A stretch of 64,000 bases of DNA from Leucosporidium creatinivorum (taxonomy: Eukaryota; Basidiomycota; Microbotryomycetes; Leucosporidiales; Leucosporidiaceae): assembly GCA_001600635.1 (NCBI GenBank), contig BCKL01000007.1, positions 1-64,000 on the forward strand. The letters run 5' to 3'. The position numbers were made by a program, and so were the translations under genes. This document shows positions 55,145 through 64,000 of the stretch, in pieces. The notes under the pieces were generated by a model. That model searched no databases. It saw only the letters and a program-made list of their open reading frames with translations, and had not been told where the DNA came from. Positions within the stretch are counted from its first letter, which is position 1. Each line of letters starts with the position of its first letter.

Positions 55145-55665
55145 TTGCTCTATGTCGGGTGGTGTAATGAGGTGATGGCCGTCGCGGGTGCTGGGATCTC
55201 GCTAAATCACGGCGGAAGAGCGCGGCCTCGGCGAAGACGTCCATCTTCGGCGAGAGCAATTGACGCCCTCTCAATTCTCTCGGGGTCGAATCGCATCACA
55301 ATAACGCCGAGCTGACTCTTGCCAGAAGTCCTCGTTTCTGTAGTATTCCTACAGACTTGCCTCTGCTTCGCTTTCTCACCGCCGAGAATGCGGAGAGGGC
55401 ACTGCCCCTCCGTGGACTTTCAGCTTCCGTTCGTTCGCCTCTCAGATTTAGACCACATCGAGCTCACCAGAGTTGGCTCACGCGAGAGAGCAGAATCTGT
55501 AAGTGGAAGTGTGTGAGACTGTGCTACACTACAGCCCTTCGCAGCCCGCTGACTCCCCCTTCCTCGCCAGCGCCCGTTGCTCTCCTCGGCTTTGCGTCTC
55601 TTGCCTCGCCTTCCAAGTCCAAGGACGCCCAAATCCCATCTCGACAGCAACTCTCTTCAGAGTGA
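55145..55665. other. Intergenic, promoter of Pro/Gln-rich gene
   Basis: No domain-bearing frame was found. It holds the 5' region of the next gene, with a possible 5'UTR exon. Confidence 0.4.
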
Positions 55666-58600
55666 ATGGGCTCACAAGCCAAGGACTCGCGGTCGTATCG
55701 TTCCTCGTCCAAATCCCGAAGCTCTTCCAGACGGGACCCGTCGCCCGAGCCCGAGCGTCGTCGTCGTCGCAGCAAGTCGCGGGACAGAGGGAGGGATAAG
55801 GAGGACTACAAGGATAGCGACCGTCGGTCGTCGAGGCGCGATACAGACGACGGAGGGTCGTCGAGGCGGAGCAAGCGGGACGACGATGGAGGAGGAGATC
55901 GCCGCTCGACGGCGAAGGACAGCAAGAGCAGCAGGTCGACTCGGGATGACTACGACGATTCGTACGCTCCTTCCACCACGAGCAAGTCGAGCAAGGCTTC
56001 ATCTCGGCGCAAGCCGCCTTCGCCGAGCGCGCCGGACGAGGACGAGGATGGAGGAGACGATTTTGCCTACGGTTCGACGCCTCAGTACTACAATCAAGTA
56101 CAGGGACCCCCACCTCCTCAGCAACAGCAGCAGCAACCCAACAGTGGCAAGGTGCGCCGGCAGTGAATGGAGCATACGCCCCGTCGTCGAACGGCAGCGT
56201 GAGCGGCTACGGACAGCAGCAGCAGCAGTGTAAGTCCGAATTATCGCCGATGTCCTTCGAGAATCATCCAGCTGACATCTGACATTCTCCAGACGCTCAA
56301 CAACCCCTCTACAACGCTCCCGCGCCGTCGCAAGCCGCGCCTCAGCCCTACCTCGGCCCTCCTCCTCCTCCCTTCTCTCATTCCGTCTCGGCTCCTCAGC
56401 TCCCGTCCTACCCTCAGAACCCTCCTAGTCAGCCTCAGCCTCAGCAACAGCCGCTCTACTACAACCAGGAGACTCCCGCTGGCTATCCTCAGCAAGCTCA
56501 ACCCCAGTCAGCGCCGGCTGCTCCACCTCAGCAACCTCAGCAGTACCAGCCAGCTCCTCATCAGCCTCAGTACGCGCCTCAACAGGCCGCACCTACTCAG
56601 TGGGCGGCGAATCCTGCGCAGCCAAGCTGGAACCAGGACTCGGCGTCGCTTCGCCCGGCGTACGCTTCGGATAGAGCTCCATCGCCGGCTCTCTTCGAGC
56701 AACAGCCGTAACATCCTCCCCAGCTCCCTCCTTTTCCCGGTCCACCACCCAGCCAACCGCCTGCTGGCTACGCCCCTCCTCCTCCTCCCCCTTCGGCGTA
56801 CTCGGCGCCTCCAGCTCAGCCGATCCAACAAGCGCCGCAGATCGACCCTCGCTACTACCAGTCGGTTCTTCCTCCTCCGACTCCTCAAATCGCCGTTCAG
56901 CCACCGTCGCAGCCCCAGTACTGGTCGGCTCCTACTTCCTCGGCGCCACCTCAGCAGCCGGGCCCGTACGCCGTCCCCCAGCCCCCTCCGACGACGTCCT
57001 ACTTCCCTACGGTTCAACCTCAGCAACCTCCCGCATCCGTTCCTCCTGCGGTTCCCCCGGCGCCCACAGCTCAATGGGTGCCCGGCGAGAATGGGCAATG
57101 GATCTGGAAAGTGACGGCGCCAGAGGCCGTCGCCGCGCCCGCTCCTTCCGCACCAGCGACTTCGTCTATCGCTCCTTCCACCGCCTACGCTCCTCAGCAG
57201 CCGACCTGGACGCCTCAGCAGCCCGCTCCCGCCGCGGCTCCCGCTCCCTCGGCGCCTCAGCAGTCCGAGTACATCTCTCGAGCGGCGACCGCGACTCCTG
57301 CGATGTCGGCGTATGGAGGAGAAGGCTACTTTCAGTCTCAACACCCGCCGCACGCTCCTGCTCCTCCTCAACAGCCCGCCTTCCCTCCTTCGGCCCAGCC
57401 TCAGTACGCCCAACAGTCCTACTACCCTCCTCAACCTTCGTTCGATGCACAGGGGAGACCTACCTCCGCTCCACCTCAGCAGCAGTACCTACCACCTCCT
57501 TCTGCGCCCGTCCAGCAGAACTCTTACGACGACCGTCGACCTCCCCCTTCTTCTCGCCGCTCGTCGAGATACGTGCAGGAGGACTCGGCGCCCGAGGACA
57601 GCTACGACGAGGAAGAGAGGACGGCTAGCGAGCCCGAGGCGGAGGAAACGGAGGTGGACACCGAGCCCGAGACGAGGTCCAAAAGTACGAGGTCGAAGCC
57701 GAGCGCGAGTCGGCGCAAGGATGGCGACTACGAGGAGGAGACGGACCGAGAGGAGGATCGAGGGCATAGGAGAGCGAAGTCGGCTGGCTCGACCAAGCCT
57801 ACGACTCGGTCGACGAGCAAGCCGAGAGAGACGACGTATCGTTCAATCCCGAAGGGCAGCGCTGGCAAGGGAGAAGCGCAGAGGAGGAGGCAGGAAGAGG
57901 CTGCGTGAGTTCTCGCTGTTCGCTGTGTCACATCTCAGAGCTAATTTCATTCATGTCCACAGTCGCGAGGCTCAAAGAGAGGTCGAGATCCTCCAGCAAA
58001 GCTTTCGCGCGCCGAAGCCGCCTCGTCGCCCTTCGCAGCCCATGCCCGAGGAGTACGAAGAGCAGTACGAGGAGCGTCGGCCTCGCGCCAGGCAGCCGCG
58101 TTACGAGCAGCAGTACGAAGAAGCTGTTGAAGACGAGTGGGAGGAGCCTCAGCCGGCCGCGGCGCCGACTCGGGCGAGGAGGAAGAGCGTTGGCGATTCT
58201 TTCCGGCAGACTCAGTGAGCTCGAGCGTACTCTTTTCGCAAACCGGTGCTCACCGTTTCTCTTTCTCCACAGCCTCATCGACGTTGACGACGACTTCGAG
58301 CCCGCTCCCGAGTACCAACCGCCTCGCTCGCTCCCCCTTCCGCCCAAGCCTCCCAAGCCTCCCATCGCTCCCGCCAAAGCCAACCGCATCGCCGCCTGGT
58401 CCATGGGCGTTCAAAACGTCGACGACGAGGTGGTTGAAGAGCCTTTCGCGGGACCTGCTCTTCCTCCCACTCGCCGAGCTCGGCCCAAGTCGACCGCCTA
58501 TCTCGAATACGACTACACTCAGCCGCCTCTTCCCCCTCCCAACGGCGAGGTAGAGGATGGACCTCGTCTCCTCAAGAGCGCGATGAAGGGTGGAAGAGCG

Positions 58601-58729
58601 AGGATCACGCCAGTGCCGTCGACGGCCGACACTGAATCCCTCGACGGCGTTATCGACCCTTTCCAGCCCGCCACCGTCGGGCAGGATGCTGCTCTACACT
58701 ATGGTAGCTGGCATCCGAAGCGGTCTTAG
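55666..58729 (+). CDS. Long disordered RS- and Pro/Gln-rich protein
   Basis: Start at 55666 (MGSQAKDSRSYRSSSKSRSS). The N-terminal part is RS-like (SRDRGRDKEDYKDSDRRSSR) and then acidic. A long Pro/Gln/Tyr-rich part follows with many PQQP and QPQY words and one ordered-looking motif (AQWVPGENGQWIWKVTAPEA, about 57070). Then come an acidic Ser/Arg part (YDEEERTASEPEAEETEVDT), a helix (REAQREVEILQQSFRAPKPP), and a C-terminal part (AKANRIAAWSMGVQNVDDEV; LLKSAMKGGRARITPV; DAALHYGSWHPKRS) ending at 58729. About 950 residues. Two lesions interrupt the frame: a one-base shift near 56145 just after NSGK, and an in-frame TAA at 56709-56711 after LFEQQP. Reading resumes cleanly after both, so base errors are likely. 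RS and Pro/Gln content suggests RNA or cytoskeletal condensate work; family not recognised. Confidence 0.6.
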
Positions 58730-59058
58730 TCATAGTAGTGGTGATGTAGAGGGGCGAGGGGGAGAGACGTAGAGGAGGTCGAGGGAAAGCGACGAACGGA
58801 CGATGAGGTAGGACGGCGTATTAGGAGAGCCAATGAGCAATGGAACAGATTCTGTACACTAGTGTCTTTGAGGAACCAAGAGAAGAAGGCAGAAGGTTAT
58901 ACAGCTTACCGCACAGCGCGTCGGAAAAGGTTCACTGCCTCGGCGCATTGGCGAGAAGTGCTCTCAATTGTAGGAGAGTCGACTCGTCGCGAGCTTCACG
59001 ATCAAGTTACCTTCCTACAGGGTAGCAGAGGGTCAGCTATGCTCTTCAGAATCCTTCA
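58730..59058. other. Intergenic, no gene seen
   Basis: 3' flank of the Pro/Gln-rich gene up to the duplicated RGS exon fragment. Nothing was recognised. Confidence 0.4.
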
Positions 59059-59299
59059 GGGCGCTGCTCCAGCGGCGCCGGCGAGGCGTTGGAAGCCTTG
59101 CCGCGAGCTGTTACGGCTCCTCGCTTNGGCTGAAGACGACCTACATGTATGAGGAAGCCCTCGAACTCCTTAAGCGTTAACGGGCTGCATCTTGTACCGC
59201 CAATGATCTCTTCGACGGTAACGCCTCGAGCTTGAGAAGGGTCGGGAGTAGCGAGCTGATCCATCCTCGGCGAGGGGCAGCGGAGGGCGACAAGTCGAG
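59059..59299. repeat. Direct repeat copy 1 (stray RGS first exon)
   Basis: 241 bases identical to 61544-61784 (offset 2485) except one N at 59127, where the other copy has C. On the minus strand it carries the complete first exon of the Rax1-like gene (MDQLATPDPSQARGVTVEEI) with the same donor, plus 35 bases before the ATG. Here it lies downstream of the gene and leads to no second exon. Flanking sequence differs from the first base outside the repeat. Confidence 0.95.
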
Positions 59300-59575
59300 G
59301 TATCATCGTCTGGGTATTGTGCAGCCGAAGCCTTCGACGCGGGCGTCACTAGGGAGCTCTCGTGGCCACTTTCCATCTTCGCCGAGCTCGGCCCAAACTC
59401 GGCGTTCGCTCGTTGAGCGGATGGCGGTGACGGTGAGCCTCGATAAATTAGTACTCTATGGAATGGGTCTTGTACATGAGGAGGGCTTGAAGAGGAGAGG
59501 ACAACATGATCGAGAGAGGCGAGCTTGAAGAGGGGAACAGGAGAAGGATGGCGGGCGTCGACGCTTCAGCGTAGA

Positions 59576-61749
59576 GGAGTGCGTTCGGCTGCAGAACGAA
59601 AGAGTCAGCGACGGCTCAGCGAGGGGCTAGGAGCGCGGACTTACGAAGGGCTACAACGATGCACAGGAAGAGGAACGTAGCGATGAGGCCGACGAGCAAG
59701 ATCTCCTTCATCTGCTTGTTGTGCAAGCGCTGTTACGGAGGCAGGAAGTCAGCGGCTGTCTGTAGCTGAGTTGAGCTGCAGACGAGTCGAGACGAGGGGG
59801 GCGAGATGGCACCCCCGGCGCCGCCGTCGCGAGAAAGGCTTTTGCCGAAGGGGGCTCGCCAAACTCGCCCGAAAGCGCCAAACCTGCCCCGACAAGAGGA
59901 CGAGAGCTGACACGAGAAGCGGAACTCACCTTGATATAGGGATCCTCAACCACTCGTTCAGGACCGAAAGCCTTCATTCTCTTGCCATCCTTCGATTTCA
60001 TCGACGCGAAGAACTTGCCCCGGAAGACGGCCGCCTGCTTCCTTCCCCTCGTAACCGCTGAATCGCCCTTGCCATCGTCGACTTTGGCGTTCTTGTCCAA
60101 GTTGGCCTTCTTGTCATCGCCGAAAGGGTTGACGTCGGGCTCGAAGAGGAAGGGGAGCGAGGCTTTGAGGTCGGCGTCGCCCTTGGCCGTCTTCTCAGCA
60201 TCGGTTTTGGGTCCCTTGGCAGCGGTGAAGGTCGAGTTGCCGGCAGTAGGGTTGGAAAAGTCGATATCGTCGGGTCCCGAGGCCTCGTTGATGCTGTCGG
60301 TGAGCTCCCAGGGGTAGAGCTGGCGCGAGGTTCGGCCGTGGACTTGAGAGCAGAAGTAGCGAGAGGCCGAGTAGGCTTGCATGGCACCTGTGGACGAGTT
60401 CAAATCAGCTCGGCTGCTCGTTATTGTGTGTGCAAAGAGGAGAGACCTACCGAACTGGAAGAAGAGGAACGAGAAGATGCGCCACCAGCGAGAATGGGCA
60501 AAGTAGAGGATGATCATGGCGAACATAATGCCGATGCCCATGTCGATGATTCCGACACCGGTCCAGAAGATCATCTCTGCGGTACGATGAGGCAGAAGGT
60601 CAGCTCGGTGGCAGAGAAGCTGACTCGGCGAAGCTCACTGGGAGTGTTGGTGTTGCCCTTGGCCCACTGCAGGTAGTGGGGAAGCGAGCGCTCCATAAGG
60701 TTGTACACGTGATCTGCTGCCTCCTTGAAGACGTCGGGGTGCGTAGTTGAAGGCGGGAGCTTGTTGCCCTCCTCGTCGACGGGTTGAAGCGACTTGAGAA
60801 TGTGTCGGCGAAGGCGAGCGTCGATGTTGAGCTCTTTGGCCGCTCCAGGAAGGAAGAAGGTCGTCTTGATGAGCTGAATCTCGTCCAGGAAGGGGAGGGG
60901 AGTGTCGGCGGGCAGCTCCTTGCTCGAGCCGATGGACATGAGGGGCGCGAGACCGGCGAAGCGAAGGCCCTTCTTCTGGCGACCTTCAGACATCATCGAG
61001 TTGTTGTCGTCCATGGTCGTTTGTGTGTTGACGCGCTGGATGCTGGAAGGTACAAAGCCGTCTTGAGGTGGAGGAGGGAAGGTGCCGCCCTCGGGGACGA
61101 GAGGTGAGGTCCACTCGGTTTGCCCGTCCATGGCGACTCCGAGCCCTTGAGGCGCCTCTCCATCTCCACGCTCGAGGTCGACCGACTTGGCCGAGAAGGA
61201 AGAGCGACGACGAACGAGCTTCGACCACCAGCTGTCTTTCTCGTAGATGGACCCCGCCGAGCGAATCGAACCGGCGGGGGTGCTGAACTGGGTGTAGCGC
61301 TCCTGAGGAGGCTCGGCGAGAGCCTTGTACTCGGGTGCGAGTGCTTCCCATCGCTTGAGGTAGGAGCGATACCAGACAGTGAACTGAAGACTGTGAAATT
61401 AGAGCGACGTCAACATGAGGCTCTAACTTGAGAAGGCAGAGAGCAGCGCACTTTTCGACCGAATGCTCTTCCTGTAGGTTCATAGAAGGTCAGCTACGTT
61501 CGTGTAATACCTCTGCGCGCTTGGAGGAGCCTGCTCATGCTCGGGGCGCTGCTCCAGCGGCGCCGGCGAGGCGTTGGAAGCCTTGCCGCGAGCTGTTACG
61601 GCTCCTCGCTTCGGCTGAAGACGACCTACATGTATGAGGAAGCCCTCGAACTCCTTAAGCGTTAACGGGCTGCATCTTGTACCGCCAATGATCTCTTCGA
61701 CGGTAACGCCTCGAGCTTGAGAAGGGTCGGGAGTAGCGAGCTGATCCAT
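59576..61749 (-). CDS. RAX1: Rax1-like RGS-domain membrane protein
   Basis: A membrane protein with an N-terminal RGS domain and C-terminal membrane helices, the layout of yeast Rax1 (bud-site selection landmark). Exon 1 (61749 to about 61641) gives CSPLTLKEFEGFLIH. A short exon gives EEHSVEN, then LQFTVWYRSYLKRWEALAPE; the E-H-S-x-E-N-L-x-F motif opens RGS domains. The RGS end carries FLDEIQLIKTTFFLPGAAKE, ARLRRHILKSLQPVDEEGNK and VFKEAADHVYNLMERSLPHY. Membrane segments are FWTGVGIIDMGIGIMFAMII with LYFAHSRWW, FSFLFFQFG, and EILLVGLIATFLFLCIVVAL. The region between them is Lys/Ala-rich and starts SRYFCSQVHGRTSRQLYPWE. A TGA at 59578-59576 ends it. The first exon is duplicated downstream at 59059-59299. 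A Gly/Ser insertion in the RGS domain is normal for fungi. Confidence 0.8.
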
Positions 61750-61784
61750 CCTCGGCGAGGGGCAGCGGAGGGCGACAAGTCGAG
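61544..61784. repeat. Direct repeat copy 2 (genuine RGS first exon)
   Basis: The partner of 59059-59299. It spans the first exon and start codon of the Rax1-like gene, part of its first intron and 35 bases upstream of the ATG. Confidence 0.95.
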
Positions 61785-62466
61785 AGAGCGGGAAGGAAGT
61801 TGAGCTGCTGTAGGGGAGGTAGGAAGAGCACGGGGAAAGTGACGAGCGCGGGCGAAGGAAGAGAAGGAAGGGAAAGAAAGCTGGCTGGCTGCTTTCAGAG
61901 GCGACGAGCCGTGCCTGCTTCCAAAAGGTCGGGGTGGGGCTCGATCGAGGTCAAATGAAGGCCAGCTCTGGATCCTCCTGAATCCGTCGACGAGGGATCA
62001 GCTGCCCCGAGAGGGTGGTTCGACATCGACAGCCTCGCCGAAGCCAGCGCCGAGCTCGAGTCCTCGACGAGCAGGTTCACGCGCATGTGATCCCTCTGTA
62101 ACGCCGCAGGGTTCAGCTTTAGTCTTCTAGTGGCACGCTGAGCAGTGTGGGGTGTTGCAGGCGGGGAGGAAGGGGTCGAGCGCGGTCGAGGAGAGCCGAA
62201 GTCGAGAGAGAGTGCTGGTGAAGGACAGCTCGGACGTGTATGTGACCTCGATAGAAAGCTGTAAGCCGTGGGCAGAGGTAAGTTGAGCACTCTCCTGAGC
62301 CTTGAGTCTCAGCAGCCCTAGCAGCCTCTTGAGCAGCGTTCCAGTCCCCGAAGCCATCGCCGAAACCAGCTCTCCTCGCTTCTCACACCTCCTCGTCGCT
62401 CCGGGGGTCACGTAACGAGGGGATTACACACCCTCAGAAGCAAGAAAGCACGATCCCTATCCATCT
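61785..62466. other. Intergenic, possible small minus-strand gene
   Basis: A minus-strand frame starting MASGTGTLLKRLLGLLRLKA (about 62357) and another ending GLHLTSIEPHPDLLEAGTAR (61895) could be exons of one small protein, the second entered through a GCTGAAC branch and TTACAG acceptor near 62098. I could not find a donor that joins them in frame. No family was recognised. It also contains the promoter of the Rax1-like gene. Confidence 0.3.
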
Positions 62467-62974
62467 TCACTCCACCTTAATCCCTTTGGCCGTGTAGAAG
62501 GCGACGTAGTCCTTGATCCCGAGCTTCTCAGCGCGGTCGGTGATGAGCTTAGGATAGTACCAAGCGCCGTCCGAGATGACCTTGCCGTCGACGTGGACGT
62601 CGCAGTACGAAGCATCTCCCTGCAACAGCAAGCCGTCAGCTCAAATGCGCACCGCTCGGCCTCTCCGACCGCTGCATCTCAGGCTCACCTTCCAGGGGCA
62701 GTGCGTAGTCGTACCCTTGGCTGAGGGCTTAAAGTACTCCTGCTTGATGTCGGAGGGAGGGCTGTAGGTTGGCGAGAGGTCAGCTTACTCAGCTTGCGAG
62801 AGGTGCCCCACGTCGGAGGCAGCAGGCGCACAAGTACTGCAGGGAGAGCAGCAGAGTCAGCTAGGTACTCTGTAGAATCTTACAGCAGCTGCTGCTCACC
62901 TGATTGCCTTCAACGACCACCGTGTGTTCCGACCTCGCGATCTCGTGGCCGTTGACGCTCGCCTTGATTGTCAT
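62467..62974 (-). CDS. DUF427 domain protein with 5-nt microexon
   Basis: A protein of about 95 residues, nearly all DUF427 (a small beta-barrel domain of unknown function found in bacteria and fungi). Exon 1 is 62974-62900 (MTIKASVNGHEIARSEHTVV then VEGNQ). Exon 2 is only TACTT at 62836-62832. Exon 3 is 62761-62699 and exon 4 is 62619-62467, with TGA at 62469-62467. Joined, the protein reads EGNQYFPPSDIKQEYFKPSA, KGTTTHCPWKGDASYCDVHV, DGKVISDGAWYYPKLITDRA. The Y-F-P-P-S-D-I, C-P-W-K-G-x-A-x-Y and A-W-Y-Y-P motifs are diagnostic and need the microexon to be in frame. All introns have GT-AG ends and AGCTGAC-type branch sites. Confidence 0.85.
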
Positions 62975-63301
62975 GATGTAGTAGAGCTTAGGGGCGCTGT
63001 TATGTCTTGTTGAGGACTCTGAGAGCTGTCTCTTGGTGCTGAGACGAGTGACGAGGTTATGGCAGGAAGGAAAGAGCGAGTTCGGCCTTGCTCGAGATTC
63101 ATGTTGCTCAGCCCGCCGTCTCTCGCAACTGATTGAGACCGATTCGACGTTTCAACGAGTACTGAAAGTTGAAACGTAGTAAAAGTGGCCAGCTTGACTG
63201 CCTGCTGAGAAACCAGAAGACCCGAAGAGACCCCTCGCCTGCTCGGCGAAGATGATCAGCGGCAAGCGGCTACACTCGTTCTCCAAGTCACCTACAGAGC
63301 A
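62975..63301. other. Intergenic, no gene seen
   Basis: Promoter of the DUF427 gene and 3' flank of the carboxylesterase gene. Nothing was recognised. Confidence 0.4.
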
Positions 63302-64000
63302 TCACAACGACAAAGAGTTCACGATCGACCACCAATAGTCCATCGCGGTCTTGCGGTAGGTGTCAAAGATGAGCTTGCTGCTGAGGTCCGAGAATTGCAA
63401 GAGAGTCGAGTTGGATTGATCTGCAGGCATTGAGGGAAGTCAGAGAAGTTGAGTGATACCTCGAGTCTAACTCACAAGTAGGCCAGTAGGGGTAGCCCTT
63501 GACGTTGGCTGAGGGGGGAGCAAGTCATCTGTTAAGCTCGGCGAAGGCCATAGCAAGCGACATACGGTTCATGGTGTTAGCAAAAGCAATCCAGCGGGAC
63601 TGAATCTCGGTGGTAGGGTTGAGTGGATTGAGCCCGAAGACGTTGAGGATGTCGGAGCCGTGGAAGGAGCCTGCGAGGCAACGACAGGTCAGCGCCGAGC
63701 TCGGCGCCGTCGCGCCTGCGATTGACTGACCGACCAGGGGGAGAGCCACGAGGGCCCTCGAGACGTAGCTCCAGCTCGGCATCGCAGGGTAGGTGTACTC
63801 CAGGAAGAAGCGGCGGCAGACCTGAATTGAGGAAGAGCTTGGCGATGAGCTCCGCCGGCGTGATCGGGTTGGAGGAGTGAGGACTCACCTGGAAGACCAC
63901 ATCACCGACGATAGCATTGATACGCTTGTTCTGAGGAGTGATGACGTTGAGCAGGCCGGTGTCGAAGGGAGACTGTTGTGAGACAGAGCGAACAGCGTGA
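63302..64000 (-). CDS. Type-B carboxylesterase/lipase, 3' part
   Basis: The C-terminal portion of an alpha/beta-hydrolase of the type-B carboxylesterase family. From the right edge it reads LNVITPQNKRINAIVGDVVF, CRRFFLEYTYPAMPSWSYVS, RALVALPLV, then GSFHGSDILNVFGLNP, which holds the expected catalytic His (F-H-G-S-D). IQSRWIAFANTMNR, ANVKGYPYWPTYD, LLQFSDLSSKLIFDTYRKTA and MDYWWSIVNSLSL follow, ending at a TGA at 63304-63302. The nucleophile Ser and acidic residue lie beyond the window. Such enzymes in fungi are often secreted lipases or esterases. The 3' exons are small, including one of about 36 coding bases. Confidence 0.85.

Noticed and set aside
56508-57434. Arg/Leu-rich minus-strand frame opposite the Pro/Gln-rich gene
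   Set aside because: It is the antisense of a Pro/Gln repeat region with no domain; the plus-strand frame carries coherent exons and splice sites.
61895-62411. A confident small gene upstream of the DUF427 gene
   Set aside because: Two plausible minus-strand exons could not be joined in frame and no family was recognised, so it is mentioned only as intergenic content.

Overview
This window is nuclear DNA from a filamentous or yeast-like fungus. The genes have many short GT-AG introns with a strong AGCTGAC-type branch site, the DNA is GC-rich, and the gene set is fungal (UPF0658 Golgi protein, Rax1-like RGS protein, Nup82, Ctf18). Intron density and style point to a basidiomycete, possibly Pucciniomycotina; that placement is inference. 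No RNA gene, CRISPR array, virus-like element or intact transposon was recognised.

Left part (1-5.3 kb): the 3' part of a Nup82/Nup88 nucleoporin gene running off the left edge, a small Mrx7-like gene, a possible orphan first exon, and an 81-nt run of pure G.

Accessory region (about 6.0-30.7 kb): a lineage-specific cluster of at least six, probably seven, paralogous genes called A to G here. Each encodes a RING finger, a TRAF-type zinc-finger block and a C-terminal coiled coil, so they look like E3 ubiquitin ligases. Physical order is A(+), B(+), then C, D, E, G, F (all -). A and B mirror G and E as the arms of a huge inverted repeat centred near 17.36 kb. The outer 2.8 kb of the arms is almost identical and the inner part is heavily decayed. 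B, D and E read as intact; A, C and F carry frameshifts or a stop; G is interrupted by an assembly gap. In the six copies where the 5' end can be read, the start codon is split A|TG by an intron. Four copies share a 24-bp upstream box inside a longer conserved promoter. Ordinary genes sit between the arms: a PLP aminotransferase, a UPF0658 Golgi membrane protein and a JmjC/cupin-8 protein.

Core region (30.8-64 kb): a compact run of housekeeping genes. Minus strand: a small NWG-motif protein, a Reb1/TTF-I-like Myb protein, a flavin reductase-like protein, an IQM-like calmodulin-binding protein, SLY1, YKT6, a single-pass membrane protein and a damaged F-box/leucine-rich gene. Plus strand: CTF18, a coiled-coil protein, a single-pass membrane protein and a long Pro/Gln-rich protein with two lesions. 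The right end carries a Rax1-like RGS protein with its first exon duplicated downstream, a DUF427 gene with a 5-nt microexon, and the 3' end of a type-B carboxylesterase. SLY1 and YKT6, neighbours here, act in the same ER/Golgi SNARE machinery.

Sequence quality is uneven: single Ns, one 346-nt gap and long homopolymers. Several single-base lesions may therefore be assembly errors. Exon boundaries were read by eye from splice signals and frame.
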